From Polytrichum commune (lineage: Eukaryota; Streptophyta; Polytrichopsida; Polytrichales; Polytrichaceae): a DNA stretch of 64,000 nucleotides. The position numbers and the translations under genes were made by a program. The stretch covers positions 39,047,501 through 39,111,500 of the forward strand of contig OX485805.1 in NCBI GenBank assembly GCA_950295325.1, in the 5' to 3' direction. Positions 47,920-58,866 of the stretch are shown one piece after another; positions within the stretch are counted from its first letter, which is position 1; each line of letters starts with the position of its first letter. The notes below the pieces were generated by a model. The model was not told where the DNA came from. It searched no databases and saw nothing but the letters and a program-made list of their open reading frames with translations.

Positions 47920-49778
47920 TGTGAGCCCAAAAAGGTGCCCACATTTAGTCTTAGACCCTTGAAACGTTAGTTGATGCACTTTGAAGTAGCATGTTACTTC
48001 ACAAAAATATAAAAAGAGTGAAATGTTAGTCTTAGAAGTACCATGTTGTAAGAGGCTAGGATGTGAGTTGTTATTGTGTTTTTACCTTCGGAAGGATTTG
48101 AGTGAATGAGGATAGGTAAGGAGAACTTGGATTGAGTAGTTAGTGAGTAGGCTAGTACAAATGGATGGAGACAACCAAAGTGACTCAAGAGGCAAGTGCA
48201 TTCGAATTGGGATGAATGGAGGATCACATGGAGCGCACAAGTGGACCACCTCATCATGGCCACTTAATGGGGAAGGCCCAAGGAAGAATGCAAGGTGGAG
48301 GATAAGCAAATTCTCAAAGCACCAATCAAATCACGAGTTAAGCATCGTGGTTTGAATTAAGTGGTGAGCGACGATTTGGAAAAGTAAGGGGAGAAAGTTA
48401 TGGCGGCGGAAAGCGAAGGAGGCTAAGTTTGGGTTGAAGCATCCCAAGTTTGGTAAAGTGTGGTAGGTAGAAAGCCAAGGCTAGTTAAATGTTCGAATTA
48501 GGATCCTTGTTGATCATTTGAGGGAGGAAGGCTTAGAAGATAGGATTGGCGCCTACTAAGTAGGAGGAAATCTCAAGGGCTTATCGTGAGCCTTGAGGGT
48601 GCTCACCCCCTCAAGCTTACTATATAATCCCTCATTCTTCCCTCACTCATCCTCTCTTTCCTTTGTGCTCCAAGGCACCCCACGAGTTATAAGTGTGGGT
48701 GTGGGAAGCCATATTGGAGCACATGTGTGTGCTTAGTTTTTAGTTTGAGAGCCAAGGCTTGTTAGCCTTGAAGAGGGCTTGACCTCTTGGTAGAATTAGT
48801 GTTAACGTGAAGGATTTTAAAGTTAATTCATGATTCCAATTTGTGGTACTTTAAGTTCATGTTTTGAATACACGTGGTTGCAAGTTCCATGTTTAAGAGT
48901 TGAGCACTTGATGTTGTGATGAGTGCAAAAATATACTTGTGTGGATTAGTTAGTCTTAGTGAAGTTAGGAAATTCTCTCTCCCCCTCTCCTCTCTAGGAT
49001 TTTAGGATTTTAGGATTAGAGAAGAATTGTGTGATTAGAAAGGGGTTGTTAGTAGAATTAGGGAAATTAGGTAGGAAGATTAGTTAAGGGCTTGAATAAT
49101 TAGTGAGGTAGTTGGGGATTACAACTACAAAGTTGTGGGTTCATGAAGGAGCTGGGTTTATGAAGGAGCTGGGTTTGTTTAGTTAGAAAGTAAAGAGCTG
49201 GGTTTATGAAGGACCTGGGTTTGTTTAGTTAGAAGCTAAGGAGCTGGGTTCATGAAGGAGCTGGGTTTGTTTAGTTAGAAGCTAAGGAGCTGGGTTTATG
49301 AAGGAGCTGGGTTTGTTTAGTTAGAAGCTAAGAAGCTGGGTTTATGAAGGAGCTGGGTTTATGAAGGAGCTAGGTTTATGTAATTAGAAAGTAAAGAGAT
49401 GGGTTCATGAAGGAGCTTAGTAGATAGCCTACCTAATTAGCTCATAGACAAGTAGTTAGTTACATTATGCTAGTTAGTGTTATGTGTGGCTTTCACAAGT
49501 AAATGTATTTGAGATTGACTATAGAGAATAGTGTTTTTTTTAACACTTGCATCCTCTCTTTAAAAATAAACCACGTGCACAACTTAATGGAGAATGTGGA
49601 GCACTCTCGCGATGGCAAGACAAAGGAAGCAAAGACCAAAGTTAAATCCAAGACCACTTGAAGGGTGAACCTTGCACTATGGACTCATCCAAGTCCAAAT
49701 CCAATACCGCGGAGGAATGTGAGCCCAAACCCACTACTCGGACTACGGACGCTTAAGGGTGGGGGGTTTGGCCTCACA
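47920..49778 (+). repeat. Family A 5' LTR
   Basis: From TGTGAGCCCAAAAAGG to GGTTTGGCCTCACA. It contains a promoter block (hairpin plus TATA at about 48590-48627) and, at about 49137-49430, a 46-base tandem repeat of GAGCTGGGTTTATGAAGGAG and TTTAGTTAGAAGCTAAG. Confidence 0.95.
48589..48627 (+). promoter_or_regulatory. LTR core promoter: hairpin followed by TATATAA
   Basis: Arms CTTGAGGG and CCCTCAAG enclose a short loop, followed within 6 bases by TATATAA (48621-48627). The same block is in the 3' LTR (TATATAA at 57696-57702) and in the diverged insertion at about 17043-17081, where the right arm is partly changed. Transcription presumably starts about 30 bases downstream. Confidence 0.6.
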
Positions 49779-49782
49779 TAAT

Positions 49783-49800
49783 TGGTGCGTCCGCCGGGAG
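49783..49800 (+). other. Primer binding site, tRNA-Gly type
   Basis: TGGTGCGTCCGCCGGGAG lies four bases after the 5' LTR end. It resembles the complement of the 3' end of plant tRNA-Gly(UCC) from memory. It is identical to the site in family C at 2470-2487. Confidence 0.65.
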
Positions 49801-50693
49801 CGAAGCGGAAGGTAGTTACAAGACTTGGAGGCGACTAGGAGACTTGGAGGCAACTAGGAAAAATTGGAGACACAAACTTGAGAGAAGGGAAGGAGCACCC
49901 GAAACTCGGTAAGTATTCTCTCTTTGGGTTACATTTGAATTCATTGTATTTCAACTATTCCTTGGAATGAATTGCATTGTCAATTACGCAAATTCATTTT
50001 TTGAGGAAGGAGCGCGGCGAAGGTACGTCCTCAACCTTTTTGGGGATTTGCTAAGAACTTTAAAAAAAAAAAACCTATAACCGAGTAGCTCATTAAAACA
50101 TTAGAGGGTAAATTCACCTTAGGACATTGAACTTTGACACTCACCTCGGGGTGAGTTTCAAAGTTTTGGGAGTTGTCATTTCATGCTCTAGATTAAATTA
50201 ATATTTCACAAAGTTTATGGTGTTGTTACATTGAGTCACGATTGAGGGGAGTGCTAACTCACAGGGGGATGCGATTGCTCAAGGTATGTTTATTTCTTCA
50301 AAGTGAACTCATTAACTAATTAAGGAATGTCTTTTGTACTCGTGATTGTTGTTATCCGTTGTAGAGGGTAATTCCCGAATTGTGGATGGTGTGAGAAGTT
50401 GAAGGGTGAAGCCTCGACTTTTAACATAATCTACTCGGAAGGTCACCCCCTCACAATCGGTATTGTGGTGAGTGTTAATTTGCGGGAAGGTGCGGAGGTG
50501 ATGCTCCGACTTAACCAAAAAATTAACATGAACATGCCTATCCCCTATTGGGATTCTTTCACCTAAGTGGGCTTGCAGGTTCTTTTCCTCACCTCCTAAA
50601 AAAATTATAACTACACCAAGACAAGTGAAAATATTAAGAGGGGAATTGCTAGGATTATGTGTGGTCAAGTGAGGGTCGATCGATTCTTATGGA

Positions 50694-53600
50694 ATGCAAG
50701 GTAGGACTCGCTCACAAAAACCAAGTTTGATAGTAGGACTAGAGAAATCTACTCGAAAGAGGCGGTCCTCTAAAATCAGTGATAGATTAGAACAAGATAA
50801 TGTTAGAATAGAGAGTTGTTTGAACGTCGAACCTAGGACTAGGTCAATTCTAGACACCTTAGAACTTGGAGCTCAACTTGAAGAGGAGATCACTCCCTCC
50901 AAATTGAGTGGTGAAACTTCTTCGGAAAATTACACACTTAGAGAAGAATTCCCGGTAGAAGTTGATAGGGGATTGTTGAATAGTTCACCGGTCACCATGG
51001 CCGAGGAACGGGGGATGGATCCACCACCCATACCGCCAATTCCGCCCATACCTCCTATACCTCCAATAGACCCATTGGTTAGGCCAAGAGGCCTACCAAT
51101 TGTGGTTCCACAAAATTTAGCGACGATGGATATGCCATCTCATCTCCCTAAATTTTATGGGACCAAGGATGAGGACCCCTCTCGGCACATGGAACGGTAT
51201 ATGGAACGGTTGGCTAGCTTCCTCATAACCGACCCGGGTTATTGGTTAGTGTGGTTTCCTACCACTCTAGAGGGGGAAGCCTATGAATGGTATCGGGATC
51301 ATGCCGAGGGACATTTTAGGGGATGGGAACAATTACAAAGGGAGTTTCTTAACGAATTTAGGCCGGAAGTGGGTCAAAGTACCGCATTAAGGGCATTGTC
51401 GTCATTGAAGCAAGGAAGGGAGGAAGAAATTTCGGCTTACATTAGGAGGTTTGATTTAGTGTGCACTAGATTTGTGGGTACCATGCTCAACGACGACACG
51501 CTAAAGCAATTTTTCATTCAAGGGTTTTTTAAGTCCGGAACTATTAGGGGTGTTCTAGAAAGGAATCCCTTGACCTTGGCGGATGCCAAGCGTGCGGCTA
51601 GAGATATTGAAAACTTGGATAAAGATCACGAAAGGCTATGGAGAAGGGAGGATGAATTGATCCCACAATTCATCCCCATACGCCCTAGGGTGGTAGCGGT
51701 AGAACCCGCTAAGTATGAGAACCAAATTCCATATGCCATTGTGGACACCGGTCCCCGACCTTTAGCGGTTAGGGAACCGGCACCTCTTTTGGCACTACCG
51801 GCCCCTAGAACGGATCCACACTTGGAGGAGGTTGAGAGAAGACTAGGTGCTAGCCAACTAGGATTCCAAGAGGCTATGATAAAACAAATGCAAAGCCTCA
51901 CGGATCAAATGTCATTAATGATCCGGAGTCAACAACCGGGGCCTCCACCCCCGGTTGAGTCGGGTAGGCATTCTTCCGGATTATGGTGTGTCCAATGTGG
52001 CCAACCGGGCCACACGCGTCAATTTTGTAGAAGTGGACAAAACCGTGACCAAAGAGGAAACGGTAACCCACCTCAACAAAATCAACGAGGTCAAGCGCCA
52101 CCTCACTATGGAAATGGAAGCAATAGAGGACCACAACCTAGAGGGCAAGGTGGCCAAAATTTAGAGAAGAAGGAATTTCATCCCTTTTGTGGAAGGTGGC
52201 ACGCTCAAGGACAATGTTGGTCCGAAGGTCAAGAGTTTAATTGTAGCAATTGTGGAGGAAGTCATCCCTCGGATACGTGTCGCCAACCGGACAAAATAAT
52301 TAATGTCCCTTACCCGGTGGCTAATCCACAACAACAAGCAAGGGATAATATGCGAGGTGCTAGGCCACAAGGAGTACCGGCCAATGAACTTAGGCCACCT
52401 AACTTATACTATGACCATAGTAATGCTAGGCAAACTTTTCATCCACCGGCGGGCTTGCAAACTACAACCGGTTACATTCCAATACAAAATAGACAAGGAG
52501 TTCCACCTAATGGTAGTAACGGGAGACAAGCGCCTCCAACGGATCCGGGACCATCTAACTCCCAAGATGTTAGGTTCATGGATGGAGTGTTGGAGGCCAC
52601 ATGTGATGACATGCTTCCTCTCCCAACGAGAATTGGAGAGGAGCAAAGTCAATGGCCTCCTCACACCAATGCTATTACATATGAGTTAGTGAAGGGTAAG
52701 GGTGTGGTTGAAGAAGCACCTGCACTAGCGGTAACTACTAGGGCTAGGAGAGGGGATGCCCCGTTGGAGGTAGGAATAGGAGAGCAAGGAAATTACTCTT
52801 CGGATGAAGAGATTAATCTCTCCGAGTTGGATAGGGTGGCTAGAAGAGCTACTAAGGATGTGGAGAGGGAAAATATAATTTTACAAGATAGGGAGAGGAC
52901 TAATGCGGTACATGACTTGGATAATAGCGATGTGGGTGAATGGGAAGGACCGGGGGTTCCCGTAGACGAATTCGACGTAGTGGGTAATTCTAAGGTGGAA
53001 AGATCTACCGGGTACGACTTGTGGGCGGACCTTAGTACACTCAAGGCGGATATTACTTTCGGCCAACTATTGGAAATTTCACCCACGGCAAGGAAAACAT
53101 TAAAGGAGGGAATGCCGGTACACAAGAGGATGAGGAAGGTGAAAGCTAAAATAGCCGCTAGGATCCAATCACAAGGTGGAAGAGACGTGAAAGCTATAGA
53201 AATAGAAGTTGTTATAGTAGATAAGGTGGTTCCTAATGTGCTAGTCGACGGAGGGAGTAGTCTAAATATACTACCGGAGGATACTATGAAAAAATTGGGA
53301 CTTGGACTCACGGGGCCTTCACCTTTGGTCATAAATATGGCAAATCAAAGTTCGACTACGCCTTTGGGGATGATCAAGGATTGTAGAATGACTACGGGAG
53401 GTGAGGAGTACTTGGTCACCTTCCATGTCATTAAAATGCACTCCAACAAGGACACCTTCCCCATTTTGCTAGGTAGGCCTTGGTTGCGGATGGCGAATGC
53501 TATGGTCAATTGGGGTGGACCTAAACCATCCATCACTTATTGTCCGGAGGGTAATAGGGTCATAGTGTCCATTGGTTCATTAGAAGGATGGATGGAGAAG

Positions 53601-56600
53601 GAGATGTATTTGCCATTGGAGAAGGAAATTGATGACTTAAACGAGAATGAGATTGGCAAGGCATTGGTGGGAGTCGTCCATCCCGAAGGTCAAAGGGTTG
53701 TTATAGATTCGGGCTCGGGAAGTCTAGGTCCTAATTTTTACAATTATGGGGATAATGGGGATTATGCCCAATGGCTAAGGGAGTACCCCGAGTCCGAGGT
53801 TGATGTAATGGTTACATTTCACCAAGTAGGCTTAGGGAGTGAATTTCCTAGTGTTAGTTTAGGAGAGGGCTCATTGTTGGAGCCATGTGAGGTGCTCACC
53901 GAGGAAGAGTGGGTTAGCGGTGGGTTAACACCTTGGGTAGATGACGTGGAAGAGGGTGAGGTTAGTTTAATTCATGTAGATGGGACTCAAGAGGAGGATG
54001 TGATTATTGAGTCATCGAAATTGGAGGAGCCTTTACATTTCAAGACCACGTCTACGGGGATAGTTGTAGGTCAAGATGTGAAAGATTACCCCAATGTGCC
54101 TTCCGATTGGTATCGGAACAAAGAGGAACAAGCACATGTGTCGGAAGCGGATTGGCGGTACGTGGATGTGAAATTAAAGAATGGAAAAACCCGACAAATG
54201 AAGATGGGCTCCAAATTGGGGGAGAAAGAGGTTAGGGAGTATAGCAATTTGGTGGATGAGTTTAGTGATACTTTTGCATGGTCCTACGATGAGCTTAAGG
54301 GAATTCCTAGGGAAATGGTAGAGCACCGGATTCCTTTAATTCCGGGGGCGCGGCCAATTAGACAAAAGGAGAGGAGGATGAATCCTCAATTGCAATTGTT
54401 GGTGAAAGCGGAATTGGAAAGGTTATTGAAGGCCGGGTTTATCAAGCCGGTGGAAATCACGGATTGGGTTTCTCCTATGGTCTTAGTAAAGAAAAAAAAT
54501 GGGAAATTAAGGGTTTGTGTCGACTATAGGAAATTGAATTCGTGCACACAAAAGGATCACTTCCCCTTACCTTTTATCACCTTGTTGCTTGAGGAGGTTG
54601 GAGGTCATTCGCGATATACCTTTATGGATGGGTATGCGGGTTATAATCAAATTTCCATAGCCCTCCAAGATATCCATAAAACGGCTTTTACTACACCTTG
54701 GGGTACTTTTGTGTGGGTAGTGATGCCATTTGGGTTATGTAATGCCCCGGCTACTTTCCAACGATTAGTAATGTATATCTTCACCGACTTGTTGTTCAAA
54801 TCCATGACCGTCTTTGTGGACGATTTTAGCACACAAAGTAATGTGGATGATCACTTACATTGTGTTAGGGAGGCATTGGTTAGGTGTAGGAAGATGAGGT
54901 TAGCATTGAACCCGGATAAGACATTTTTGGGAGTGAATAAGGGAGTGTTGTTGGGTTATGTTGTTAGTGAGAAAGGTAGAGAACCCGATCCGGATAAGAT
55001 TGCGGCCATAAGCGACTTGGCAACTCCAACCAATTCCAAGGGGATCTCTAAGTTGTTAGGACATGTGGGATGGTACCGGGAACTTATTCCTAATTTTTCA
55101 AAGATAGCGGTGCCCATTACCCATTTGCTCAAAAAGGATGTCAAATTCGAGTGGACGGATGCTTGTCAAAAAGCCTTTGAGGAATTGCGGGATAGGTTGA
55201 GCACCTATCCGGTGTTGATACCACCCAATTGGGGTAAACCTTTTCACGTCTATTGTGATGCTAGTAATGTGGCAATAGGGAGTGCGCTTTATCAAGCAAC
55301 GGGAGAAAAAGAGAAGGATCAACCTATAGCTTATGCGAGTAAGCAATTGACCCCCGCCGAAAGAAACTACTCTACAACGGAGAGGGAGTGCCTAGCCATG
55401 GTGTTTTCCGTTAAAAAGTTTAGGCATTACCTCATGTGCAACCCGGTTGTATTTTTTGTTGACCACATGGCTATCAAGTATCTAATTAACAAGGCGGAGT
55501 TAAGTGGTAGGTTAGCTAGGTGGGTTTTGTTATTAGAAGAATTCGACTACACGGTGGAATATAAACCGGGTCGTATGCATTTACAAGCGGACCACTTGTC
55601 TAGGTTGTCGGAGGAGATAGGAAAAAATCCGGTAAATGATATGTTAGTAGATGATAGCCTCTTTGTGGTCACTTCTACACCGGAGTGGTATGCGGGCATA
55701 GTGGAATTTCTAACAACCCACAAGTTGCCCAAAGAGTGGACAAAAGAAGAGAGAAGGAAGGTGAGGGTAAATAGTAGGCAATTTGTTGTAGTGGGCCATA
55801 GGTTGTTTAGAAGGGGGTCCGATGGTATTTTACGACGATGCGTGTCAAAAACGGAGGTTGAAGCGATTTTAATCGCTTGCCACGATAGCGCTTGCGGCGG
55901 TCACTTCTCGGGTCAACTCACCGGGCAAAAAATACTTAGAGCGGGCTACTTTTGGCCTACACTATTTAAGGACGCCCATGACTATGTAAGGAAATGCGAC
56001 GCTTGCCAACGGTATGCCCGAGACGACCTTAGAATGGAGATGCCTTTACATGTATCATTACCCTTAATTCCTTTCGAAAAATGGGGCATCGACTATGTGG
56101 GTGAGGTCCATCCCCAATCTTCAAAAGGAATGAAATATATTGTGGTGGCAACCGAGTACCTCACCAAGTGGGCGGAAGCCAAAGCGGTGAAGACCGACAC
56201 GGCGGAACACGCGGCAACATTTATGTACGAAAACATAATTTCGCGGTTCGGGGTGCCGAAGATCCTAGTAAGCGATAGGGGTACTCACTTTTTGAATGAC
56301 TTGATTCGAGAGATGACAGAGAAATTTAAAATTGATCACCGGAAGACTACTTCCTACCACCCACAAACCAATGGACAAACGGAAAGGGTTAACGGAATTT
56401 TGGTGGGTATACTACGCAAGACGGTTATAGACTCGAAGCGGGATTGGGATACGAAACTAACGGCGGCACTTTGGGCATACCGTACAACCTATAAGGTAAC
56501 TACGCGTGCTACACCATTTTCCTTAGTCTATGGTCTTGAAGCGACACTACCAATCGAATATGAAGTCGAGTCACTTAGGGTGGCCGTGAGTACGAGACTT

Positions 56601-56933
56601 ACCGAAAGTCAATCCTTACGAAATCGACTAACCGATTTGGAAGCACTTGACGAAGGGAGGAGAATGGCGGCTCAACATATTGAGGCAATCCAAAGAAGGA
56701 GAAAGATTACTTTCAACAAACGACATAAGAGAAGGGCCCTAACACCGGGAATGATGGTCATGATTCAAGACGCACGAAAGCTTGAATTTCCGGCGAAATT
56801 CCATGCGGTATGGTTAGGACCTTACCTTGTCTATGAGGTCTTTCCTAATAATTCAATTCAATTGGAAACGTTGAATGGTGAGCTCTTTCCTACCCGTACA
56901 TCGGGAAGTAGATGTAAGGAGTACCGAGCTTGA
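50694..56933 (+). CDS. Intact Ty3-type gag-pol polyprotein (2079 codons)
   Basis: One open frame encodes all replication proteins. Approximate residues: gag domain 130-290 (WFPTTLEGEAYEWYRDH), zinc knuckle CVQCGQPGHTRQFC at 431, second Cys motif CSNCGGSHPSDTC at 516, protease near 850 with LVDGGSS (Gly where Ser or Thr is usual), RT about 1200-1400 with FVDDF at 1373, and RNase H from 1516 (YCDASN). The integrase has an H2C2 finger (1729-1770) and a DD35E core with Asp 1800, Asp 1861 and Glu 1897; exactly 35 residues separate the last two. A GPYLV motif lies near 2040; no chromodomain is visible. RT wording (SPMVLVKKKNGKLRVCVDYR) fits Ty3/gypsy, perhaps the Tat-like side. The ATG at 50694 is the first in this frame; the frame ends 61 bases before the 3' LTR. 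Gag and pol are fused without frameshift or internal stop. Confidence 0.95.
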   Translation: MQGRTRSQKPSLIVGLEKSTRKRRSSKISDRLEQDNVRIESCLNVEPRTRSILDTLELGAQLEEEITPSKLSGETSSENYTLREEFPVEVDRGLLNSSPVTMAEERGMDPPPIPPIPPIPPIPPIDPLVRPRGLPIVVPQNLATMDMPSHLPKFYGTKDEDPSRHMERYMERLASFLITDPGYWLVWFPTTLEGEAYEWYRDHAEGHFRGWEQLQREFLNEFRPEVGQSTALRALSSLKQGREEEISAYIRRFDLVCTRFVGTMLNDDTLKQFFIQGFFKSGTIRGVLERNPLTLADAKRAARDIENLDKDHERLWRREDELIPQFIPIRPRVVAVEPAKYENQIPYAIVDTGPRPLAVREPAPLLALPAPRTDPHLEEVERRLGASQLGFQEAMIKQMQSLTDQMSLMIRSQQPGPPPPVESGRHSSGLWCVQCGQPGHTRQFCRSGQNRDQRGNGNPPQQNQRGQAPPHYGNGSNRGPQPRGQGGQNLEKKEFHPFCGRWHAQGQCWSEGQEFNCSNCGGSHPSDTCRQPDKIINVPYPVANPQQQARDNMRGARPQGVPANELRPPNLYYDHSNARQTFHPPAGLQTTTGYIPIQNRQGVPPNGSNGRQAPPTDPGPSNSQDVRFMDGVLEATCDDMLPLPTRIGEEQSQWPPHTNAITYELVKGKGVVEEAPALAVTTRARRGDAPLEVGIGEQGNYSSDEEINLSELDRVARRATKDVERENIILQDRERTNAVHDLDNSDVGEWEGPGVPVDEFDVVGNSKVERSTGYDLWADLSTLKADITFGQLLEISPTARKTLKEGMPVHKRMRKVKAKIAARIQSQGGRDVKAIEIEVVIVDKVVPNVLVDGGSSLNILPEDTMKKLGLGLTGPSPLVINMANQSSTTPLGMIKDCRMTTGGEEYLVTFHVIKMHSNKDTFPILLGRPWLRMANAMVNWGGPKPSITYCPEGNRVIVSIGSLEGWMEKEMYLPLEKEIDDLNENEIGKALVGVVHPEGQRVVIDSGSGSLGPNFYNYGDNGDYAQWLREYPESEVDVMVTFHQVGLGSEFPSVSLGEGSLLEPCEVLTEEEWVSGGLTPWVDDVEEGEVSLIHVDGTQEEDVIIESSKLEEPLHFKTTSTGIVVGQDVKDYPNVPSDWYRNKEEQAHVSEADWRYVDVKLKNGKTRQMKMGSKLGEKEVREYSNLVDEFSDTFAWSYDELKGIPREMVEHRIPLIPGARPIRQKERRMNPQLQLLVKAELERLLKAGFIKPVEITDWVSPMVLVKKKNGKLRVCVDYRKLNSCTQKDHFPLPFITLLLEEVGGHSRYTFMDGYAGYNQISIALQDIHKTAFTTPWGTFVWVVMPFGLCNAPATFQRLVMYIFTDLLFKSMTVFVDDFSTQSNVDDHLHCVREALVRCRKMRLALNPDKTFLGVNKGVLLGYVVSEKGREPDPDKIAAISDLATPTNSKGISKLLGHVGWYRELIPNFSKIAVPITHLLKKDVKFEWTDACQKAFEELRDRLSTYPVLIPPNWGKPFHVYCDASNVAIGSALYQATGEKEKDQPIAYASKQLTPAERNYSTTERECLAMVFSVKKFRHYLMCNPVVFFVDHMAIKYLINKAELSGRLARWVLLLEEFDYTVEYKPGRMHLQADHLSRLSEEIGKNPVNDMLVDDSLFVVTSTPEWYAGIVEFLTTHKLPKEWTKEERRKVRVNSRQFVVVGHRLFRRGSDGILRRCVSKTEVEAILIACHDSACGGHFSGQLTGQKILRAGYFWPTLFKDAHDYVRKCDACQRYARDDLRMEMPLHVSLPLIPFEKWGIDYVGEVHPQSSKGMKYIVVATEYLTKWAEAKAVKTDTAEHAATFMYENIISRFGVPKILVSDRGTHFLNDLIREMTEKFKIDHRKTTSYHPQTNGQTERVNGILVGILRKTVIDSKRDWDTKLTAALWAYRTTYKVTTRATPFSLVYGLEATLPIEYEVESLRVAVSTRLTESQSLRNRLTDLEALDEGRRMAAQHIEAIQRRRKITFNKRHKRRALTPGMMVMIQDARKLEFPAKFHAVWLGPYLVYEVFPNNSIQLETLNGELFPTRTSGSRCKEYRA

Positions 56934-56994
56934 CTAGGCAACTTACCCTTGGAGCAAGAGATGTTTGGATTCATCCCCCGATGGTCGCCAATTA

Positions 56995-58853
56995 TGTGAG
57001 CCCAAAAGGGTGCCCACATTTAGTCTTAGACCCTTGAAACGTTAGTTGATGCACTTTGAAGTAGCATGTTACTTCACAAAAATATAAAAAGAGTGAAATG
57101 TTAGTCTTAGAAGTACCATGTTGTAAGAGGCTAGGATGTGAGTTGTTATTGTGTTTTTACCTTCGGAAGGATTTGAGTGAATGAGGATAGGTAAGGAGAA
57201 CTTGGATTGAGTAGTTAGTGAGTAGGCTAGTACAAATGGATGGAGACAACCAAAGTGACTCAAGAGGCAAGTGCATTCGAATTGGGATGAATGGAGGATC
57301 ACATGGAGCGCACAAGTGGACCACCTCATCATGGCCACTTAATGGGGAAGGCCCAAGGAAGAATGCAAGGTGGAGGATAAGCAAATTCTCAAAGCACCAA
57401 TCAAATCACGAGTTAAGCATCGTGGTTTGAATTAAGTGGTGAGCGACGATTTGGAAAAGTAAGGGGAGAAAGTTATGGCGGCGGAAAGCGAAGGAGGCTA
57501 AGTTTGGGTTGAAGCATCCCAAGTTTGGTAAAGTGTGGTAGGTAGAAAGCCAAGGCTAGTTAAATGTTCGAATTAGGATCCTTGTTGATCATTTGAGGGA
57601 GGAAGGCTTAGAAGATAGGATTGGCGCCTACTAAGTAGGAGGAAATCTCAAGGGCTTATCGTGAGCCTTGAGGGTGCTCACCCCCTCAAGCTTACTATAT
57701 AATCCCTCATTCTTCCCTCACTCATCCTCTCTTTCCTTTGTGCTCCAAGGCACCCCACGAGTTATAAGTGTGGGTGTGGGAAGCCATATTGGAGCACATG
57801 TGTGTGCTTAGTTTTTAGTTTGAGAGCCAAGGCTTGTTAGCCTTGAAGAGGGCTTGACCTCTTGGTAGAATTAGTGTTAACGTGAAGGATTTTAAAGTTA
57901 ATTCATGATTCCAATTTGTGGTACTTTAAGTTCATGTTTTGAATACACGTGGTTGCAAGTTCCATGTTTAAGAGTTGAGCACTTGATGTTGTGATGAGTG
58001 CAAAAATATACTTGTGTGGATTAGTTAGTCTTAGTGAAGTTAGGAAATTCTCTCTCCCCCTCTCCTCTCTAGGATTTTAGGATTTTAGGATTAGAGAAGA
58101 ATTGTGTGATTAGAAAGGGGTTGTTAGTAGAATTAGGGAAATTAGGTAGGAAGATTAGTTAAGGGCTTGAATAATTAGTGAGGTAGTTGGGGATTACAAC
58201 TACAAAGTTGTGGGTTCATGAAGGAGCTGGGTTTATGAAGGAGCTGGGTTTGTTTAGTTAGAAAGTAAAGAGCTGGGTTTATGAAGGACCTGGGTTTGTT
58301 TAGTTAGAAGCTAAGGAGCTGGGTTCATGAAGGAGCTGGGTTTGTTTAGTTAGAAGCTAAGGAGCTGGGTTTATGAAGGAGCTGGGTTTGTTTAGTTAGA
58401 AGCTAAGAAGCTGGGTTTATGAAGGAGCTGGGTTTATGAAGGAGCTAGGTTTATGTAATTAGAAAGTAAAGAGATGGGTTCATGAAGGAGCTTAGTAGAT
58501 AGCCTACCTAATTAGCTCATAGACAAGTAGTTAGTTACATTATGCTAGTTAGTGTTATGTGTGGCTTTCACAAGTAAATGTATTTGAGATTGACTATAGA
58601 GAATAGTGTTTTTTTTAACACTTGCATCCTCTCTTTAAAAATAAACCACGTGCACAACTTAATGGAGAATGTGGAGCACTCTCGCGATGGCAAGACAAAG
58701 GAAGCAAAGACCAAAGTTAAATCCAAGACCACTTGAAGGGTGAACCTTGCACTATGGACTCATCTAAGTCCAAATCCAATACCGCGGAGGAATGTGAGCC
58801 CAAACCCACTACTCGGACTACGGACGCTTAAGGGTGGGGGGTTTGGCCTCACA
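56995..58853 (+). repeat. Family A 3' LTR
   Basis: From TGTGAGCCCAAAAGGG to GGTTTGGCCTCACA, 1859 bp, near-identical to the 5' LTR. The bases just before it (CCCGATGGTCGCCAATTA) are not a classical polypurine tract; the closest purine run is GGAGCAAGAGATG at about 56951. Confidence 0.95.
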
Positions 58854-58866
58854 AAGGGTTGCGACA

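Larger units (their letters stand above)
47920..58853 (+). mobile_element. Complete family A Ty3 LTR retrotransposon, young, TSD AAGGG
   Basis: The 5' LTR is 47920-49778 and the 3' LTR 56995-58853, both 1859 bp and TG...CA. By eye only two differences show between them (AAAAAGG/AAAAGGG near the start; CATCCAAG/CATCTAAG near the end). The target duplication AAGGG lies at 47915-47919 and 58854-58858. The interior holds a primer site, a leader of about 900 bases and one intact gag-pol frame. Equal LTR length, few differences, a perfect TSD and an intact ORF point to a recent insertion that may still be active. Confidence 0.95.

Noticed and set aside
48143..48355. Frames repeated at 48143-48355 and 57218-57430
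   Set aside because: They are identical because they lie in the two LTRs; not genes.
49783..49800. tRNA-Gly gene
   Set aside because: Only the 18 bases complementary to a tRNA end are present, placed directly after an LTR; there is no cloverleaf around it.
50312..50668. 118-codon minus-strand frame in the family A leader
   Set aside because: It is in the untranslated leader of an LTR element with no motif or conservation in the other family A fragment.
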